The position numbers and the translations under genes were made by a program. From Rhizobium sp. P40RR-XXII (GTDB lineage: Bacteria; Pseudomonadota; Alphaproteobacteria; Rhizobiales; Rhizobiaceae), in the NCBI RefSeq assembly GCF_012641405.1, contig NZ_JABAII010000009.1, positions 124,001 to 188,000 of the forward strand: a DNA stretch of 64,000 nucleotides. The letters run 5' to 3'. The notes beneath the pieces are model-generated. The model was not told the DNA's origin and made no database searches. It saw only the letters and a list, made by a program, of their open reading frames with translations. Positions 24,459-33,446 of this stretch are shown here, one piece after another; the first letter of the stretch is position 1, and every line of letters starts with the position of its first letter.

Positions 24459-25310
24459 ATGCCGATGCGATTGAGAGATGCGATGGCGGAAACGTTGGGC
24501 GATTGGGAAGCCGACCTTCCGGTTGCCTGGCGCGCGGCGATCGGACCCATTGGAGATGATCTATCGGGCATTGACGCCGGACTGGAATTCGAAGCCTGGG
24601 AACCCATCTTCCCGGTGCGCCGCGGCAAGCACTTTCCCGGCCAGCCCAGCGGTGCTCACGCGCTGCGCGCCTTCGACGACATCGCCCCCGAAGCAGTGCA
24701 CTGCGTGGTCCTCGGCCAGGACCCTTATCCGGAGCCCGGTTTTGCAACGGGCCGTGCCTTCGAGGCGGGCAATCTGGCGGGGTGGCATGAACTCGACAAG
24801 ATGTTTTCGAAAAGCATCCGGGCCTACATGCAGCTGATCGTTGCTGCGCGCACCGGCAATGATGCTTATGCCCGCGCCTTCGACGACTGGCCGGCCACGC
24901 GAAAGTATCTGGAAAATCCGGAAAACGGCTTCGAGAGCACAGCTGAGATAGCAGATCGATGGGTGCGGGAAGGCGTACTCCTGCTCAATGCGTCGTTGAC
25001 GCTCTCACGTTTCAAGGTGGATATCGATCCACACCAGTCTCGTGGTCACCTGCCCTTCTGGAGGCCGCTTATGCTGCGCATCGCCGAAATACTGATTGCG
25101 CGTGGCAGTCCACTGGTTTTCATCGGCTTCGGCAAGGCAGCCCAGAGCATTCTGGGAGAGGCGGGCCTGACGGAGGGCCTTTCCGGCCAGGTCGGCTGCG
25201 TACTGCGCGAACATCCAGCTTTCGCGGACGAGGTGCTTGGCAAGGAAAACCCTTTCACCCTTTGCAACAGCTATCTGGAGATGATGGGTGCGCAGCCCAT
25301 CGCGTGGTGA
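24459..25310 (+). CDS. uracil-DNA-glycosylase-fold protein, divergent family 1
   Basis: 283 aa. Homology to UNG is visible end to end: motif A VVLGQDPYPEPGFATGRAF (catalytic D88, Y90, F101), LLLNASLTL (N177), and EHPAFAD (H252), finishing PIAW like PIDW of E. coli UNG. The catalytic and uracil-pocket residues are kept, but the DNA-intercalating HPSPLS loop is HPAFAD and the His after GQDPY is Pro. An insertion of about 45 residues separates motif A from N177. As first gene of a nucleoside-import operon it may act on free or modified nucleosides rather than DNA (inference). Confidence 0.85.
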   Translation: MPMRLRDAMAETLGDWEADLPVAWRAAIGPIGDDLSGIDAGLEFEAWEPIFPVRRGKHFPGQPSGAHALRAFDDIAPEAVHCVVLGQDPYPEPGFATGRAFEAGNLAGWHELDKMFSKSIRAYMQLIVAARTGNDAYARAFDDWPATRKYLENPENGFESTAEIADRWVREGVLLLNASLTLSRFKVDIDPHQSRGHLPFWRPLMLRIAEILIARGSPLVFIGFGKAAQSILGEAGLTEGLSGQVGCVLREHPAFADEVLGKENPFTLCNSYLEMMGAQPIAW

Positions 25311-25315
25311 CGGCG

Positions 25316-26938
25316 ATGGTTCAGGCAAATCACTACGATTTCATCATCGTCGGTGCCGGGTCGGCGGGTTGCGTGCTTGCCAACCGGCTCTCGAGAGATC
25401 CGGCAAACAATGTGCTGCTTCTGGAAGCCGGTGGCCGGGATCGCAACCCGCTGTTTCGCCTGCCCATGCTCATGGGGAAGCTGTTCCATTCGGGCATCTA
25501 CAACTGGCACTATCATACGGAGCCGGAGCCCTATCTCAACGGGCGCTCGCTTTATTGGCCGCGCGGCAAGGTGTTGGGCGGCACATCGACGATCAACGGC
25601 ATGATCTATGTTCGGGGCAACCGTCATGATTACGATCGCTGGTCGCAAATGGGCTTACCCGGCTGGTCCTATGATGAAGTGTTGCCGGCCTTCCGCCGAT
25701 CCGAGGTGCACGTCGAGCGCAATGATGCGTTTCATAATGATGACGGCGAGCTGACGGTCTGCCGGGCACGCGGCTCCAATCAGCTGATCGATGTCTTCTG
25801 TGAAGCCGGCAGCCAGGCGGGCTATCCGCTGAACGACGATTTCAATGGCGCGAGCCAGGAAGGTTTCGGACGTTACGACTTCACGATCAAGAAGGGCAAG
25901 CGGTGGTCCTCCGCTTGGGCGTTCTTGCGCCCTGCGCTCGATCGACCAAACCTGACGGTTCTAACGGAGGCTGAGACCAGCCGGGTTTTGATCGAAAATG
26001 GCCGTGCCGTTGGTGTCCGCTATATCGTCGGCGGCGTCGAGGCCACCGCCCATGCAGATCGCGAGGTCATTCTGTCAGCCGGAGTCGTCAACACGCCGAA
26101 AGCGCTGTTGCTGTCAGGAATAGGACCTGCGGGTGAATTGATGAAGGTCGGCGTGAAACCGCTTCACGATCTTCCCGGTGTCGGCAAGAATCTGCAGGAC
26201 CACGTCGACTGTGTTATGAGTTGGGAATGCCGCGAACCGATCACTCTTTTCGGCGATCTGCGCGCCGACAGGCTTATCCCGGCCGTCGCCCAGGGCATGC
26301 TTTTTGGCAAGGGCATCACCACGACATTTCCCTACGAAGCCGGCGCATTTATTCGTTCGAATGATGCCCTGGTAGCGCCGGACATTCAGCTGCATTTCAT
26401 GCCGGCACTGGAAAAGACCGCGAATCTGCATTTTCCGAATCCGTTCCGGAAGCGCGCCACCGAGGCCGATCACGGTTTTACCCTGCGCGTCGGCCCGGTC
26501 AATCCGCTGAGCCGTGGCGAGATCACCTTGCGATCCTCCGATCCTGCGGACGCGCCAAAAATACAGGCCAACTACCTGCAGGCGGATTTCGACATTCGCA
26601 CCATGATCGATGGCATCAGGCTGACCCGCGACGTGATTAGCCAGAAGGCCTTCGACAGATATCGCGGCCGGGAACTGGCCCCCGGCCCCCAAGCGGACAC
26701 GGATGCCGCGCTGACGAAATGGCTGCGCGCCACGGCCATGACGACATTCCATCCCGTGGGTACCGCGAAGATGGGTACCGATCCGATGGCCGTCGTCGAC
26801 GCGAAGCTCAAGGTCCATGGAATAGACGGCCTGCGCGTAGCCGACGCTTCGATCATGCCGATCATTTCGAGTGGCAATACCAATGCCCCTTCTATCATGA
26901 TCGGCGAGAAATGTGCCGAATTCATCCTGACAGCATAG
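25316..26938 (+). CDS. GMC-family FAD oxidoreductase
   Basis: 540 aa from the ATG at 25316 (a GTG at 25307 is also possible). FAD-binding FIIVGAGSAGCVLANRL at the N-terminus; the GMC signature in YWPRGKVLGGTSTINGMIYV; catalytic His479 in TTFHPVGTAKMG; the C-terminal GNTNAPSIMIGEK. GMC enzymes oxidise alcohols (choline, glucose, pyridoxine and others). It follows the UDG-like gene by 5 nt. In this context it may oxidise a ribosyl 5'-OH or a hydroxyalkyl side chain of a modified base; the substrate cannot be read from sequence. Confidence 0.9.
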   Translation: MVQANHYDFIIVGAGSAGCVLANRLSRDPANNVLLLEAGGRDRNPLFRLPMLMGKLFHSGIYNWHYHTEPEPYLNGRSLYWPRGKVLGGTSTINGMIYVRGNRHDYDRWSQMGLPGWSYDEVLPAFRRSEVHVERNDAFHNDDGELTVCRARGSNQLIDVFCEAGSQAGYPLNDDFNGASQEGFGRYDFTIKKGKRWSSAWAFLRPALDRPNLTVLTEAETSRVLIENGRAVGVRYIVGGVEATAHADREVILSAGVVNTPKALLLSGIGPAGELMKVGVKPLHDLPGVGKNLQDHVDCVMSWECREPITLFGDLRADRLIPAVAQGMLFGKGITTTFPYEAGAFIRSNDALVAPDIQLHFMPALEKTANLHFPNPFRKRATEADHGFTLRVGPVNPLSRGEITLRSSDPADAPKIQANYLQADFDIRTMIDGIRLTRDVISQKAFDRYRGRELAPGPQADTDAALTKWLRATAMTTFHPVGTAKMGTDPMAVVDAKLKVHGIDGLRVADASIMPIISSGNTNAPSIMIGEKCAEFILTA

Positions 26939-26948
26939 GACCGGACCG

Positions 26949-27287
26949 ATGATCCTCGAACACCGCATGTACACGTTTCGGCCCGGTACGGTCGACAGAT
27001 GGATGAAGAAGTACGAGGCCGAAGGCCTGCCGGTGCAGAAGCGGCATCTCAATACCTACGTTGGCCTATACGTCTCCGAGATCGGCACGCTGCATACGAC
27101 GGTGCTGATGTGGGCCTACGACAGCCTTGCAGATCGCGAGCGGCGGCGCAAAGCCATGTACGCAGATCCCGACTGGCAGAAATTCATCTCCGAAGTCTGG
27201 GCGCTCGACGCGATCCAGAAGCAGGAGGTGATGATCATGTATCCGGCGCCCTCCTCTCCCGCCGTAACAACACAAACCGGAGAGTAA
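26949..27287 (+). CDS. NIPSNAP-family protein
   Basis: 112 aa. The start MILEHRMYTFRPGTVDRWM and the LMWAYDSLADRERRRKAM segment are typical of the NIPSNAP domain (dimeric alpha-beta barrel). It is 10 nt behind the GMC gene. Biochemical role of bacterial NIPSNAPs is unclear; small members are often found in catabolic operons and may bind or isomerise small molecules. Confidence 0.85.
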   Translation: MILEHRMYTFRPGTVDRWMKKYEAEGLPVQKRHLNTYVGLYVSEIGTLHTTVLMWAYDSLADRERRRKAMYADPDWQKFISEVWALDAIQKQEVMIMYPAPSSPAVTTQTGE

Positions 27288-27354
27288 TTACACGGTCGGA
27301 ACCACCGGCCGAACCCGAAACGCAAGTCAGGCAACAAAATAAGGGAACATCACC

Positions 27355-28416
27355 ATGACTGGCAACAACATTGGGACTTTCAAGAATATGACAATAGGCC
27401 GGCGCAGCTTTTTGCAGATGGGTGTGGGTGCCGCTGCACTGGGGCTTGCAGACGGCCTGATCCCCGGCCTGGCGCGTGCCGCAGGCGGTCTCGTCGCCCT
27501 GGTGCATACGCAGGCCGCGGGCGATAATGGCCCTGTCGATTCGATGATCGAGAAGCTCAAGCAGCTCGCAGGTGAAAAAGGCTTCCAATACCGCGCGGTC
27601 TACGCCCAGGACCCGGCTACCTACGAAACGGTATTCCGCACGCTGGCAGATGCCGGTGCGGCGATCATCGTTTCGACCTTCAACGAGGTGGCCGAACCCT
27701 TCAAGGCTCTCGCGCCTTCCTATCCCAACACCAAGTGGATTCAGCTCTTCGCTGACCCCTTCACTCCAACCATCGCGAATGTCGTCACAGTTTCATACGA
27801 CTACTACCTGGGATGCTATCTCTCCGGTATGTTCGCCGCCAAGGTCTCGAAGACCGGCAAGATCGGCTATATTGGTGGTATCTCCATTCCGCCACTCAAC
27901 GCCGATTTCAATGCGCTGAAGGCCGGCGCGTTGTCGGTCAACCCGAATGCTGCCGTTACCTCCGCCTTTGCCGGCTCGTTCCAGGATCCGGCGAAGGGTC
28001 AGGAAATCGCCACACAGATGTATAATGACGGCATCGACTATATCCAGACGGATTCGGCAGCGACCGACGGTGGCATCATCGCGGCGGCCAACGAGAAGGC
28101 CGGACGCATGGTATCAGGCATCTCGCCAGCCCAATACAAGCTCGGACCCAAGTCAGTCATTGCACTCGTCTCGCTGGATTTCGGCCAGTCTCTCTACAAC
28201 GAGGTGACGAAAGCACTCGACCCGAGCTGGAAGGGTGACCATATGCCGACCGGCCTCGGCACAGGCGTCATCGACTTCATCGCTTCTCCGGTCTTTGCCA
28301 GGCAGGGTCCGAGCGAATTGGCAGCCGAGGCACAGGAAGCCTGGGCCGATCTCGAAAAGGCGAAGAAGGGCATCCTGGACGGAACGATCAAAGTGCCGTT
28401 CAGCACCACGCTCTGA
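27355..28416 (+). CDS. BMP-family nucleoside-type solute-binding protein
   Basis: 353 aa. A twin-arginine signal GRRSFLQMGVG (R16, R17) precedes the mature BMP/PnrA-like lipoprotein fold without a lipobox Cys. Family segments: LVALVHTQAAGDNGPVD, GYIGGISIPPLNADFNA and a C-terminal KAKKGILDGTIKV. Known members bind purine nucleosides for BMP-type ABC importers. It stands upstream of the matching ATPase and permeases, separated by a hairpin that could raise its expression over the rest. Confidence 0.9.
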   Translation: MTGNNIGTFKNMTIGRRSFLQMGVGAAALGLADGLIPGLARAAGGLVALVHTQAAGDNGPVDSMIEKLKQLAGEKGFQYRAVYAQDPATYETVFRTLADAGAAIIVSTFNEVAEPFKALAPSYPNTKWIQLFADPFTPTIANVVTVSYDYYLGCYLSGMFAAKVSKTGKIGYIGGISIPPLNADFNALKAGALSVNPNAAVTSAFAGSFQDPAKGQEIATQMYNDGIDYIQTDSAATDGGIIAAANEKAGRMVSGISPAQYKLGPKSVIALVSLDFGQSLYNEVTKALDPSWKGDHMPTGLGTGVIDFIASPVFARQGPSELAAEAQEAWADLEKAKKGILDGTIKVPFSTTL

Positions 28417-28456
28417 TCTGAGGCAAGGAGTTGGCGATCCCTACCCGGATTGCCCT

Positions 28457-28502
28457 GGGTCCGCGGCCCCGTCTCACTCGCCCTCGTCAGGGCCGCGAAC
28501 CC
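28457..28502 (+). terminator. intra-operon hairpin after the binding-protein gene
   Basis: GCGGCCC (28463-28469) pairs with GGGCCGC (28490-28496), and the outer GGGT (28457-28460) with ACCC (28499-28502). The strong stem lies between the binding-protein and ATPase genes. Such structures often stabilise the upstream mRNA or partly terminate, giving more binding protein. No T-run directly follows. Confidence 0.55.
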
Positions 28503-28543
28503 GTCCGTCGATGGCCTTTTTAGTCGGATCTTTGGGATAAGAC

Positions 28544-30139
28544 ATGTCTAATTCGTTTCAACCCGCGCTGAGCCTCGGCAGCGTCACCGTGCGCTATGGC
28601 GAGGTGGCGGCACTTTCCGGTGTTTCCGTTGGATTCGCGCCGGGTCTCATCCATGCTGTCGTCGGCCAGAACGGCGCGGGCAAGACGACGTTCGCTCGCG
28701 TCGCCGCTGGCATCGTCCGGCCGGCCGACGGCGTCGTCAGCATCCACGGTCGCGCAATCCGCACCGGCGATGTCGGAGAAAGCCGGGCGGCGGGCGTGGA
28801 GCTTGTGCATCAGAGTTTTGCTTTGCCTCCCTCCTTCACTGTTGCGGAAGCTATGGAGTTCGGCGCAAGCGGCAAGGGTGGCATCTTCTCCCGAAAGGGT
28901 TTGGTCAGGCGCTGGACACCGCATCTCGAAAGCCTCGAAGTGCAGATCGATTTCGGCAAACGCATTCGCGATTTGCCGATCGAAACGCAGCAAGGTATCG
29001 AGATCGCCCGCGCGCTGGTGACGGATGCCAAAATCCTCGTCCTCGACGAGCCCACCGCTGTACTGTCGCCATCGGGCATCGAGACGCTTTTCGCCCGCGT
29101 TCGAAAGCTGAAGGAACGCGGCGTCACCGTCATCCTTATCCTTCACAAGATTCGCGAAGTTCTGGGTATCGCCGACACGGTGACGGTGCTGCGTGGCGGG
29201 AAGCTGATCGACGGCCCGCTCGCCTGCACCGATATCAGTGCCGAACGCCTCGCAACACTGATCGTCGGCGACGCCGTCCGGAACATTGGAGCCGACGACC
29301 GAAAAGCCCTGACCGGCTCGGAGACTGTTGATCATGCGCAAGGCCAAAGTTCGCTGGACGCAGCTCCTGTCCTGGCATTGTCAGGCATTTCCACCAGGCC
29401 GGACAGCGAAGGCACGGCGCTGGATGGCATCAATCTTTTGCTCAGGCCAGGCGAGATACTCGGCATCGCCGGCGTCGAGGGCAATGGTCAGAAGACATTG
29501 GTGCGAGCCATCGCCAATCTTGCCGACCTTGCTTCGGGTAATATCACACTGGGCGGCCACGACATAAGCACCAAACCGCTGACCGTCCGCCGTCGACTGG
29601 GACTTCGCATCATTCCCTTCGAGCGCAATGTTGAAGGGCTCAGCCTCACGAGTTCGCTCTGGGAAAACTGGAGCGCCCGCGACCTGCTCCAGGGATCACT
29701 GCTCCGGCTGGTCAATCCCTCGAAAATCCGAAGTCTTTGCGACAAGGCGCTCAAAGGATGGGACGTTCGCTATTTCTCGTCGCTACAGAAGGCTGGATCA
29801 CTTTCAGGCGGCAATGCCCAGAAGGTCATCCTCGCACGCGAGATCGATCAGGACGCCAAGGTTATCATCGCCGCACAGCCGACACGCGGGCTCGACATTG
29901 GCGCCACAACCTTCGTCTGGCAATCGCTGCGGGCAGCGCGAGATCGGGGTTCGGCCATCTTGCTTATCTCCTCCGATCTGGATGAGCTGTTCGATATTTC
30001 CGATCGGGTGATGGTCATGCTGTCCGGCAGGTTCGTGGGCGAATTCGCTCCTGCGTACGATATTCAGGCTGTGGGTGCTGCCATGACGGGGGTGGGAGGA
30101 AGTGCGGCAAGACCGGCGGCTACGGAGGCATTCACATGA
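28544..30139 (+). CDS. ABC importer ATPase with two nucleotide-binding domains (nucleoside type)
   Basis: 531 aa, duplicated ABC protein as in BMP-type nucleoside importers. NBD1: Walker A GQNGAGKTTFA, Walker B ILVLDEPTAVLSP. NBD2: degenerate Walker A GVEGNGQKTLV, signature LSGGNAQKVILAREI and IIAAQPTRGLDIG, in which the Walker B Asp-Glu is replaced (AAQ). So, as in sugar/nucleoside systems, one site is probably catalytically weaker. It overlaps the first permease gene by 4 nt. Confidence 0.92.
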   Translation: MSNSFQPALSLGSVTVRYGEVAALSGVSVGFAPGLIHAVVGQNGAGKTTFARVAAGIVRPADGVVSIHGRAIRTGDVGESRAAGVELVHQSFALPPSFTVAEAMEFGASGKGGIFSRKGLVRRWTPHLESLEVQIDFGKRIRDLPIETQQGIEIARALVTDAKILVLDEPTAVLSPSGIETLFARVRKLKERGVTVILILHKIREVLGIADTVTVLRGGKLIDGPLACTDISAERLATLIVGDAVRNIGADDRKALTGSETVDHAQGQSSLDAAPVLALSGISTRPDSEGTALDGINLLLRPGEILGIAGVEGNGQKTLVRAIANLADLASGNITLGGHDISTKPLTVRRRLGLRIIPFERNVEGLSLTSSLWENWSARDLLQGSLLRLVNPSKIRSLCDKALKGWDVRYFSSLQKAGSLSGGNAQKVILAREIDQDAKVIIAAQPTRGLDIGATTFVWQSLRAARDRGSAILLISSDLDELFDISDRVMVMLSGRFVGEFAPAYDIQAVGAAMTGVGGSAARPAATEAFT

Positions 30140-31173
30140 GGGACCGTATCCTCACTATCATTCGCAGTCTGATTTTCGTGCTTCTGGCCCTGGTGCTCTG
30201 CGCCATCGTCTTCCAGTTTGCCGGCTACGACGCCTGGCTTATGCTCACTTCGGTTGCTGACGGCGCCTTCCTGCATCCAGGCGCGTTGCAGCAAAGCCTT
30301 CGCTGGGCCCTGCCGCTGTTTATAACCGCCGCTGGTGTCTCGATCTCCTTTCGCGCCGGCTTCTTCAACATTGGCGCACAAGGTCAGTTCTACGTCGGCG
30401 CAATATGCGCGGCCTTTGCGGCCGAATGGCTGAAAGGCGGCCCCGCGGTAGTTGTCATACCTGCCTGTTTCATCGCAGGAATGACCGGCGGCGCGCTTTG
30501 GGCGCTATGGCCAGGTTTGCTGCGGCTTCGCTCCGGAACGGACGAGGTGATCACCACGCTCATGGGCAACTTTCTCGCAGGCCTACTGCTAATCTATGTC
30601 ACCTCCGGCCCGCTCAAGGATCCATCCGGCTCCGGCCAGCAAGCCTCTAGCCGACCGCTCGATGCCGCTTATCGCATTTCCAATTCGCTTGGTCTGTCGC
30701 CGGCCATCATCGTCATCGCGGCGTTAGTCGGCATTGCCATGTGGTTGCTCGTCAACCGCACCGCCTTCGGTGTGCTGGCGAACCTTGCGGGCCGCAATGG
30801 CACCATGGTGCAGTGGCAGGGTGCAAAGCTCTGGCAACTGGGCCTATCCTCATTCCTGATCTCAGGCGCAATGGCGGGACTTGCGGGCACGATCGAGCTG
30901 ATGGGTCCGAATGGTCGTCTTGCCTCCGGCTTCCTGCCGACCCACGGCTTTACTGCCATCCTGATTGCCCTGGTCGCTAATCTGTCGATTGTCGGAACCA
31001 CGGTCGTCTCGCTCTTCTTCGGCGGGCTTGCCTCTGCTGCTCTCTATCTACCGATTATGGCGGGCCTGCCTGCAGCGGCCATCGACATCATCAATGCCGC
31101 CATCGCGCTCTTCATCACCGCCCGTGCCGGGTTTCTCGACCGGCTTCTCAAGATCGGAAGGCGCTCACCATGA
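30136..31173 (+). CDS. ABC importer permease 1 (BMP/nucleoside type)
   Basis: 345 aa, about nine transmembrane helices. FRAGFFNIGAQGQFYVGAI is the family signature of the YufP/NupP-like permeases (branched-chain-type permease fold). The start overlaps the ATPase stop (ATGA) and the stop overlaps the second permease by 4 nt. Partner of the second permease in a heterodimeric channel. Confidence 0.9.
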   Translation: MRDRILTIIRSLIFVLLALVLCAIVFQFAGYDAWLMLTSVADGAFLHPGALQQSLRWALPLFITAAGVSISFRAGFFNIGAQGQFYVGAICAAFAAEWLKGGPAVVVIPACFIAGMTGGALWALWPGLLRLRSGTDEVITTLMGNFLAGLLLIYVTSGPLKDPSGSGQQASSRPLDAAYRISNSLGLSPAIIVIAALVGIAMWLLVNRTAFGVLANLAGRNGTMVQWQGAKLWQLGLSSFLISGAMAGLAGTIELMGPNGRLASGFLPTHGFTAILIALVANLSIVGTTVVSLFFGGLASAALYLPIMAGLPAAAIDIINAAIALFITARAGFLDRLLKIGRRSP

Positions 31174-32063
31174 ACGACGTCATAATTGCCATCCTTCGAT
31201 CCGGCACGCCGCTCGTCTATGTGACCCTTGCCGGCATGATTGCGCAGCGCGCCGGCGTCTGGAACCTCGGCCTCGAAGGCATCATGATCATCGGCTCGTG
31301 TGCGATCATTCTCGGCATCATGCTAACCAATTCCTTCTGGCTCGCCATGCTGATCGCTATCGTCCTCTGCGTGCTGGCTTCCGTCCTGCTCTGGTTTGTC
31401 ATCGACCGGCTCAAGGCAAATCCGATCATCGCCGGCCTGGGCCTGACGGGGCTCGGCATCGGCGGCACAGCTCTCGCGGTGGAATCGATCTTCGGCAGCC
31501 AGGCGACCGTCTCTGCCCCTTTCGGCGCGCCGAAGCTGGGTCCGGCCTTTGGCGATTACGGAGTGCTTTCAATTTTCGTGCCTTCCATGCCCTTCGTCGT
31601 CTTAGGTCTGTGGGTGCTACTTAGACGCACACGCTTTGGCTTGCGGCTTGCAGCCTGCGGCGAGCACCCCTTCGCTGCGCGCTCGATTGGCGCCAACCCA
31701 TCGCGGATGCGGCTGATTGCCCTTTGCATAGGCGGTGTGCTCTGCGCTCTCGGTGGAGCGGAACTGGCGGCGGGCAGCCTGCAGTTCTTTGCCCAGGGCA
31801 TGACGTCGGGGCGGGGATTCATGGCTTTCGCCGCCGTCATATTCGGCGCCGCCCATCCCATCGGCTCAAGCTTCGCAGCACTCTTCTTCGCGGTCGTGGG
31901 TGCCATCGGCATTCGCGCCCAGCTTACTTTCGGTGACAAGGTTCCCCAGGATCTCCTACAGGCACTGCCTTACCTGGCCACCATCCTCGGCGTCTGGCTT
32001 TCGGGCAAGCTGCGCGGCGGCGCGAAGGCGGCGACCGGTTTTGCCGAACTCAAAGACCAATAA
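31170..32063 (+). CDS. ABC importer permease 2 (BMP/nucleoside type)
   Basis: 297 aa, about eight helices. The segment GVWNLGLEGIMIIG corresponds to the FNIGAQG signature of the partner. Similar to YufQ/NupQ-type permeases. Overlaps the first permease by 4 nt and is followed after 16 nt by the VOC gene, so transport and catabolic genes share one transcript. Confidence 0.9.
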   Translation: MNDVIIAILRSGTPLVYVTLAGMIAQRAGVWNLGLEGIMIIGSCAIILGIMLTNSFWLAMLIAIVLCVLASVLLWFVIDRLKANPIIAGLGLTGLGIGGTALAVESIFGSQATVSAPFGAPKLGPAFGDYGVLSIFVPSMPFVVLGLWVLLRRTRFGLRLAACGEHPFAARSIGANPSRMRLIALCIGGVLCALGGAELAAGSLQFFAQGMTSGRGFMAFAAVIFGAAHPIGSSFAALFFAVVGAIGIRAQLTFGDKVPQDLLQALPYLATILGVWLSGKLRGGAKAATGFAELKDQ

Positions 32064-32079
32064 TCAGGGAAGAAACATC

Positions 32080-32511
32080 ATGAAATTCGCGCAAGTCCAT
32101 CCGATCCAGGATGTCTGTATTCTCGTCACCGACATCGAGAGGTCGATCCGCTTCTATACCAAAAAACTCGGCTTCGACCTGAAGCACCGAGCACCCGGAT
32201 TTGCTGATTTTACCGGCGCCGGCCTGACGCTGGCACTCTGGGAACGCAACCATATCGAACACCATGCCGGCGTACATGTGAAGGCAGGATCGGCATCCGC
32301 TGTGCTGATCGCCGTCAAGCTCGATAGCGCTGTTGAACTCGATCTGGTTCATGATCAACTGAAGGCCGATGGTGTCGAATTCGTCAGCCCGCCGGCCGAT
32401 TATGCCTGGAACGCACGGGGTGCCTATTTCTACGGACCGGATGGCGAAACCTGGGAGCTCTACGCCTGGCTTGAGGGCGGTGCGCCGGGCAAGATTGAGG
32501 CGGCGGCATGA
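32080..32511 (+). CDS. VOC-superfamily (glyoxalase/dioxygenase-fold) protein
   Basis: 143 aa from an ATG behind AGGGAAGAA. Typical glyoxalase-fold half modules: VHPIQDVCILVTDIERSIRF, YTKKLGF and FYGPDGETWELYAW; possible metal ligands are H7 and the Glu of WELYAW. These proteins are isomerases, dioxygenases or lyases acting on metal-chelated substrates. It overlaps the nucleoside-hydrolase-like gene by 4 nt, so it likely acts in the same pathway, perhaps on a ring-opened base. Confidence 0.85.
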   Translation: MKFAQVHPIQDVCILVTDIERSIRFYTKKLGFDLKHRAPGFADFTGAGLTLALWERNHIEHHAGVHVKAGSASAVLIAVKLDSAVELDLVHDQLKADGVEFVSPPADYAWNARGAYFYGPDGETWELYAWLEGGAPGKIEAAA

Positions 32512-33446
32512 CCCGCAAGCTCATCATTCTTACCGACCCAGGTCAGGATCAAGCGGCTGCAATCCTGATGATACTCGGTCAACGCGAGGCTTTCGACGTA
32601 CTTGGCCTTGTGGCAACGGCCGGCAACATCAGCCTCGACCATACGATCACCAACTGCCTGAAGCTGGTGGAACTGGCCGGACGGCCCGATATTCCGGTCT
32701 TTGCAGGCTGCCCGCAGCCGATCATCCGGCCGCTGGTCATGGCCGAGCATGTTCACGGACCAACGGGGCTCGATGGCGCCCATCTGCCTATGCCGGCCAT
32801 CAAGGCGCAGCAGAGACACGGCGTCGATTTCATCATCGACACCGTGCGGGCGCATCCCGGCGAGATTACCATCTGCTCCCTGTCTCCACTCACCAACCTT
32901 GCCGTGGCCCTGTGCAAGGCCCCGGACATTGCCGGGAAGATTGTCGAGATCGTCGCCATGCTCGGTGCCTATTTCGAGGTCGGAAACATCACGCCCACGG
33001 CCGAATTCAACTGCTATGTCGATCCCGAGGCCGCCGACATCGTCCTGAAGGCCGGTATCCGGACGACCCTGTTGCCGCTCGACGTGACCCATCAGATGCG
33101 TTCGACGCCGGAGCGCCTACAGGCCATGCTGGCATTCGGTAACAGATGCAGCGTCGCCACTGCCGAAATGCTGGAATTTTCACAGGCTTTTGATCTCGGG
33201 AAGTATGGCTGGGAAGGCGCGCCGCTGCACGGACCCTGCGTCCCGGCCTTCATGCTTGCGCCGGAGATTTTTTCGGGCCGGCAGATCAGCGTCGCGGTCG
33301 AACTGAATGGCACGCTGACTGCAGGCATGACGGTTGCCGACTGGTGGCAGATAACCGATCGACCGAAGAATGTGTTCTATGTCAGAGATGGTGACCCGAA
33401 TGCCTATTATGACCTCCTCATTCGCTCGCTGGGAAACCTGCCATGA
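32508..33446 (+). CDS. nucleoside-hydrolase-family protein with a modified metal site
   Basis: 312 aa, full length. The fold signatures are clear: LTDPGQDQAAAIL, VHGPTGLDGAHLP, EFNCYVDPEAA, LDVTHQ. But the aspartate cluster (DxDPGxDD) that holds Ca2+ in nucleoside hydrolases is altered: position 8 is Leu, 15 is Gln and the usual His-Asp at 241-242 is His-Gly; D10 and D14 remain. It may bind metal differently or have changed chemistry. Placed between the VOC and amidohydrolase genes with 4-nt overlaps at both ends. Expected family reaction: N-ribosidic bond hydrolysis. Confidence 0.88.
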   Translation: MTRKLIILTDPGQDQAAAILMILGQREAFDVLGLVATAGNISLDHTITNCLKLVELAGRPDIPVFAGCPQPIIRPLVMAEHVHGPTGLDGAHLPMPAIKAQQRHGVDFIIDTVRAHPGEITICSLSPLTNLAVALCKAPDIAGKIVEIVAMLGAYFEVGNITPTAEFNCYVDPEAADIVLKAGIRTTLLPLDVTHQMRSTPERLQAMLAFGNRCSVATAEMLEFSQAFDLGKYGWEGAPLHGPCVPAFMLAPEIFSGRQISVAVELNGTLTAGMTVADWWQITDRPKNVFYVRDGDPNAYYDLLIRSLGNLP

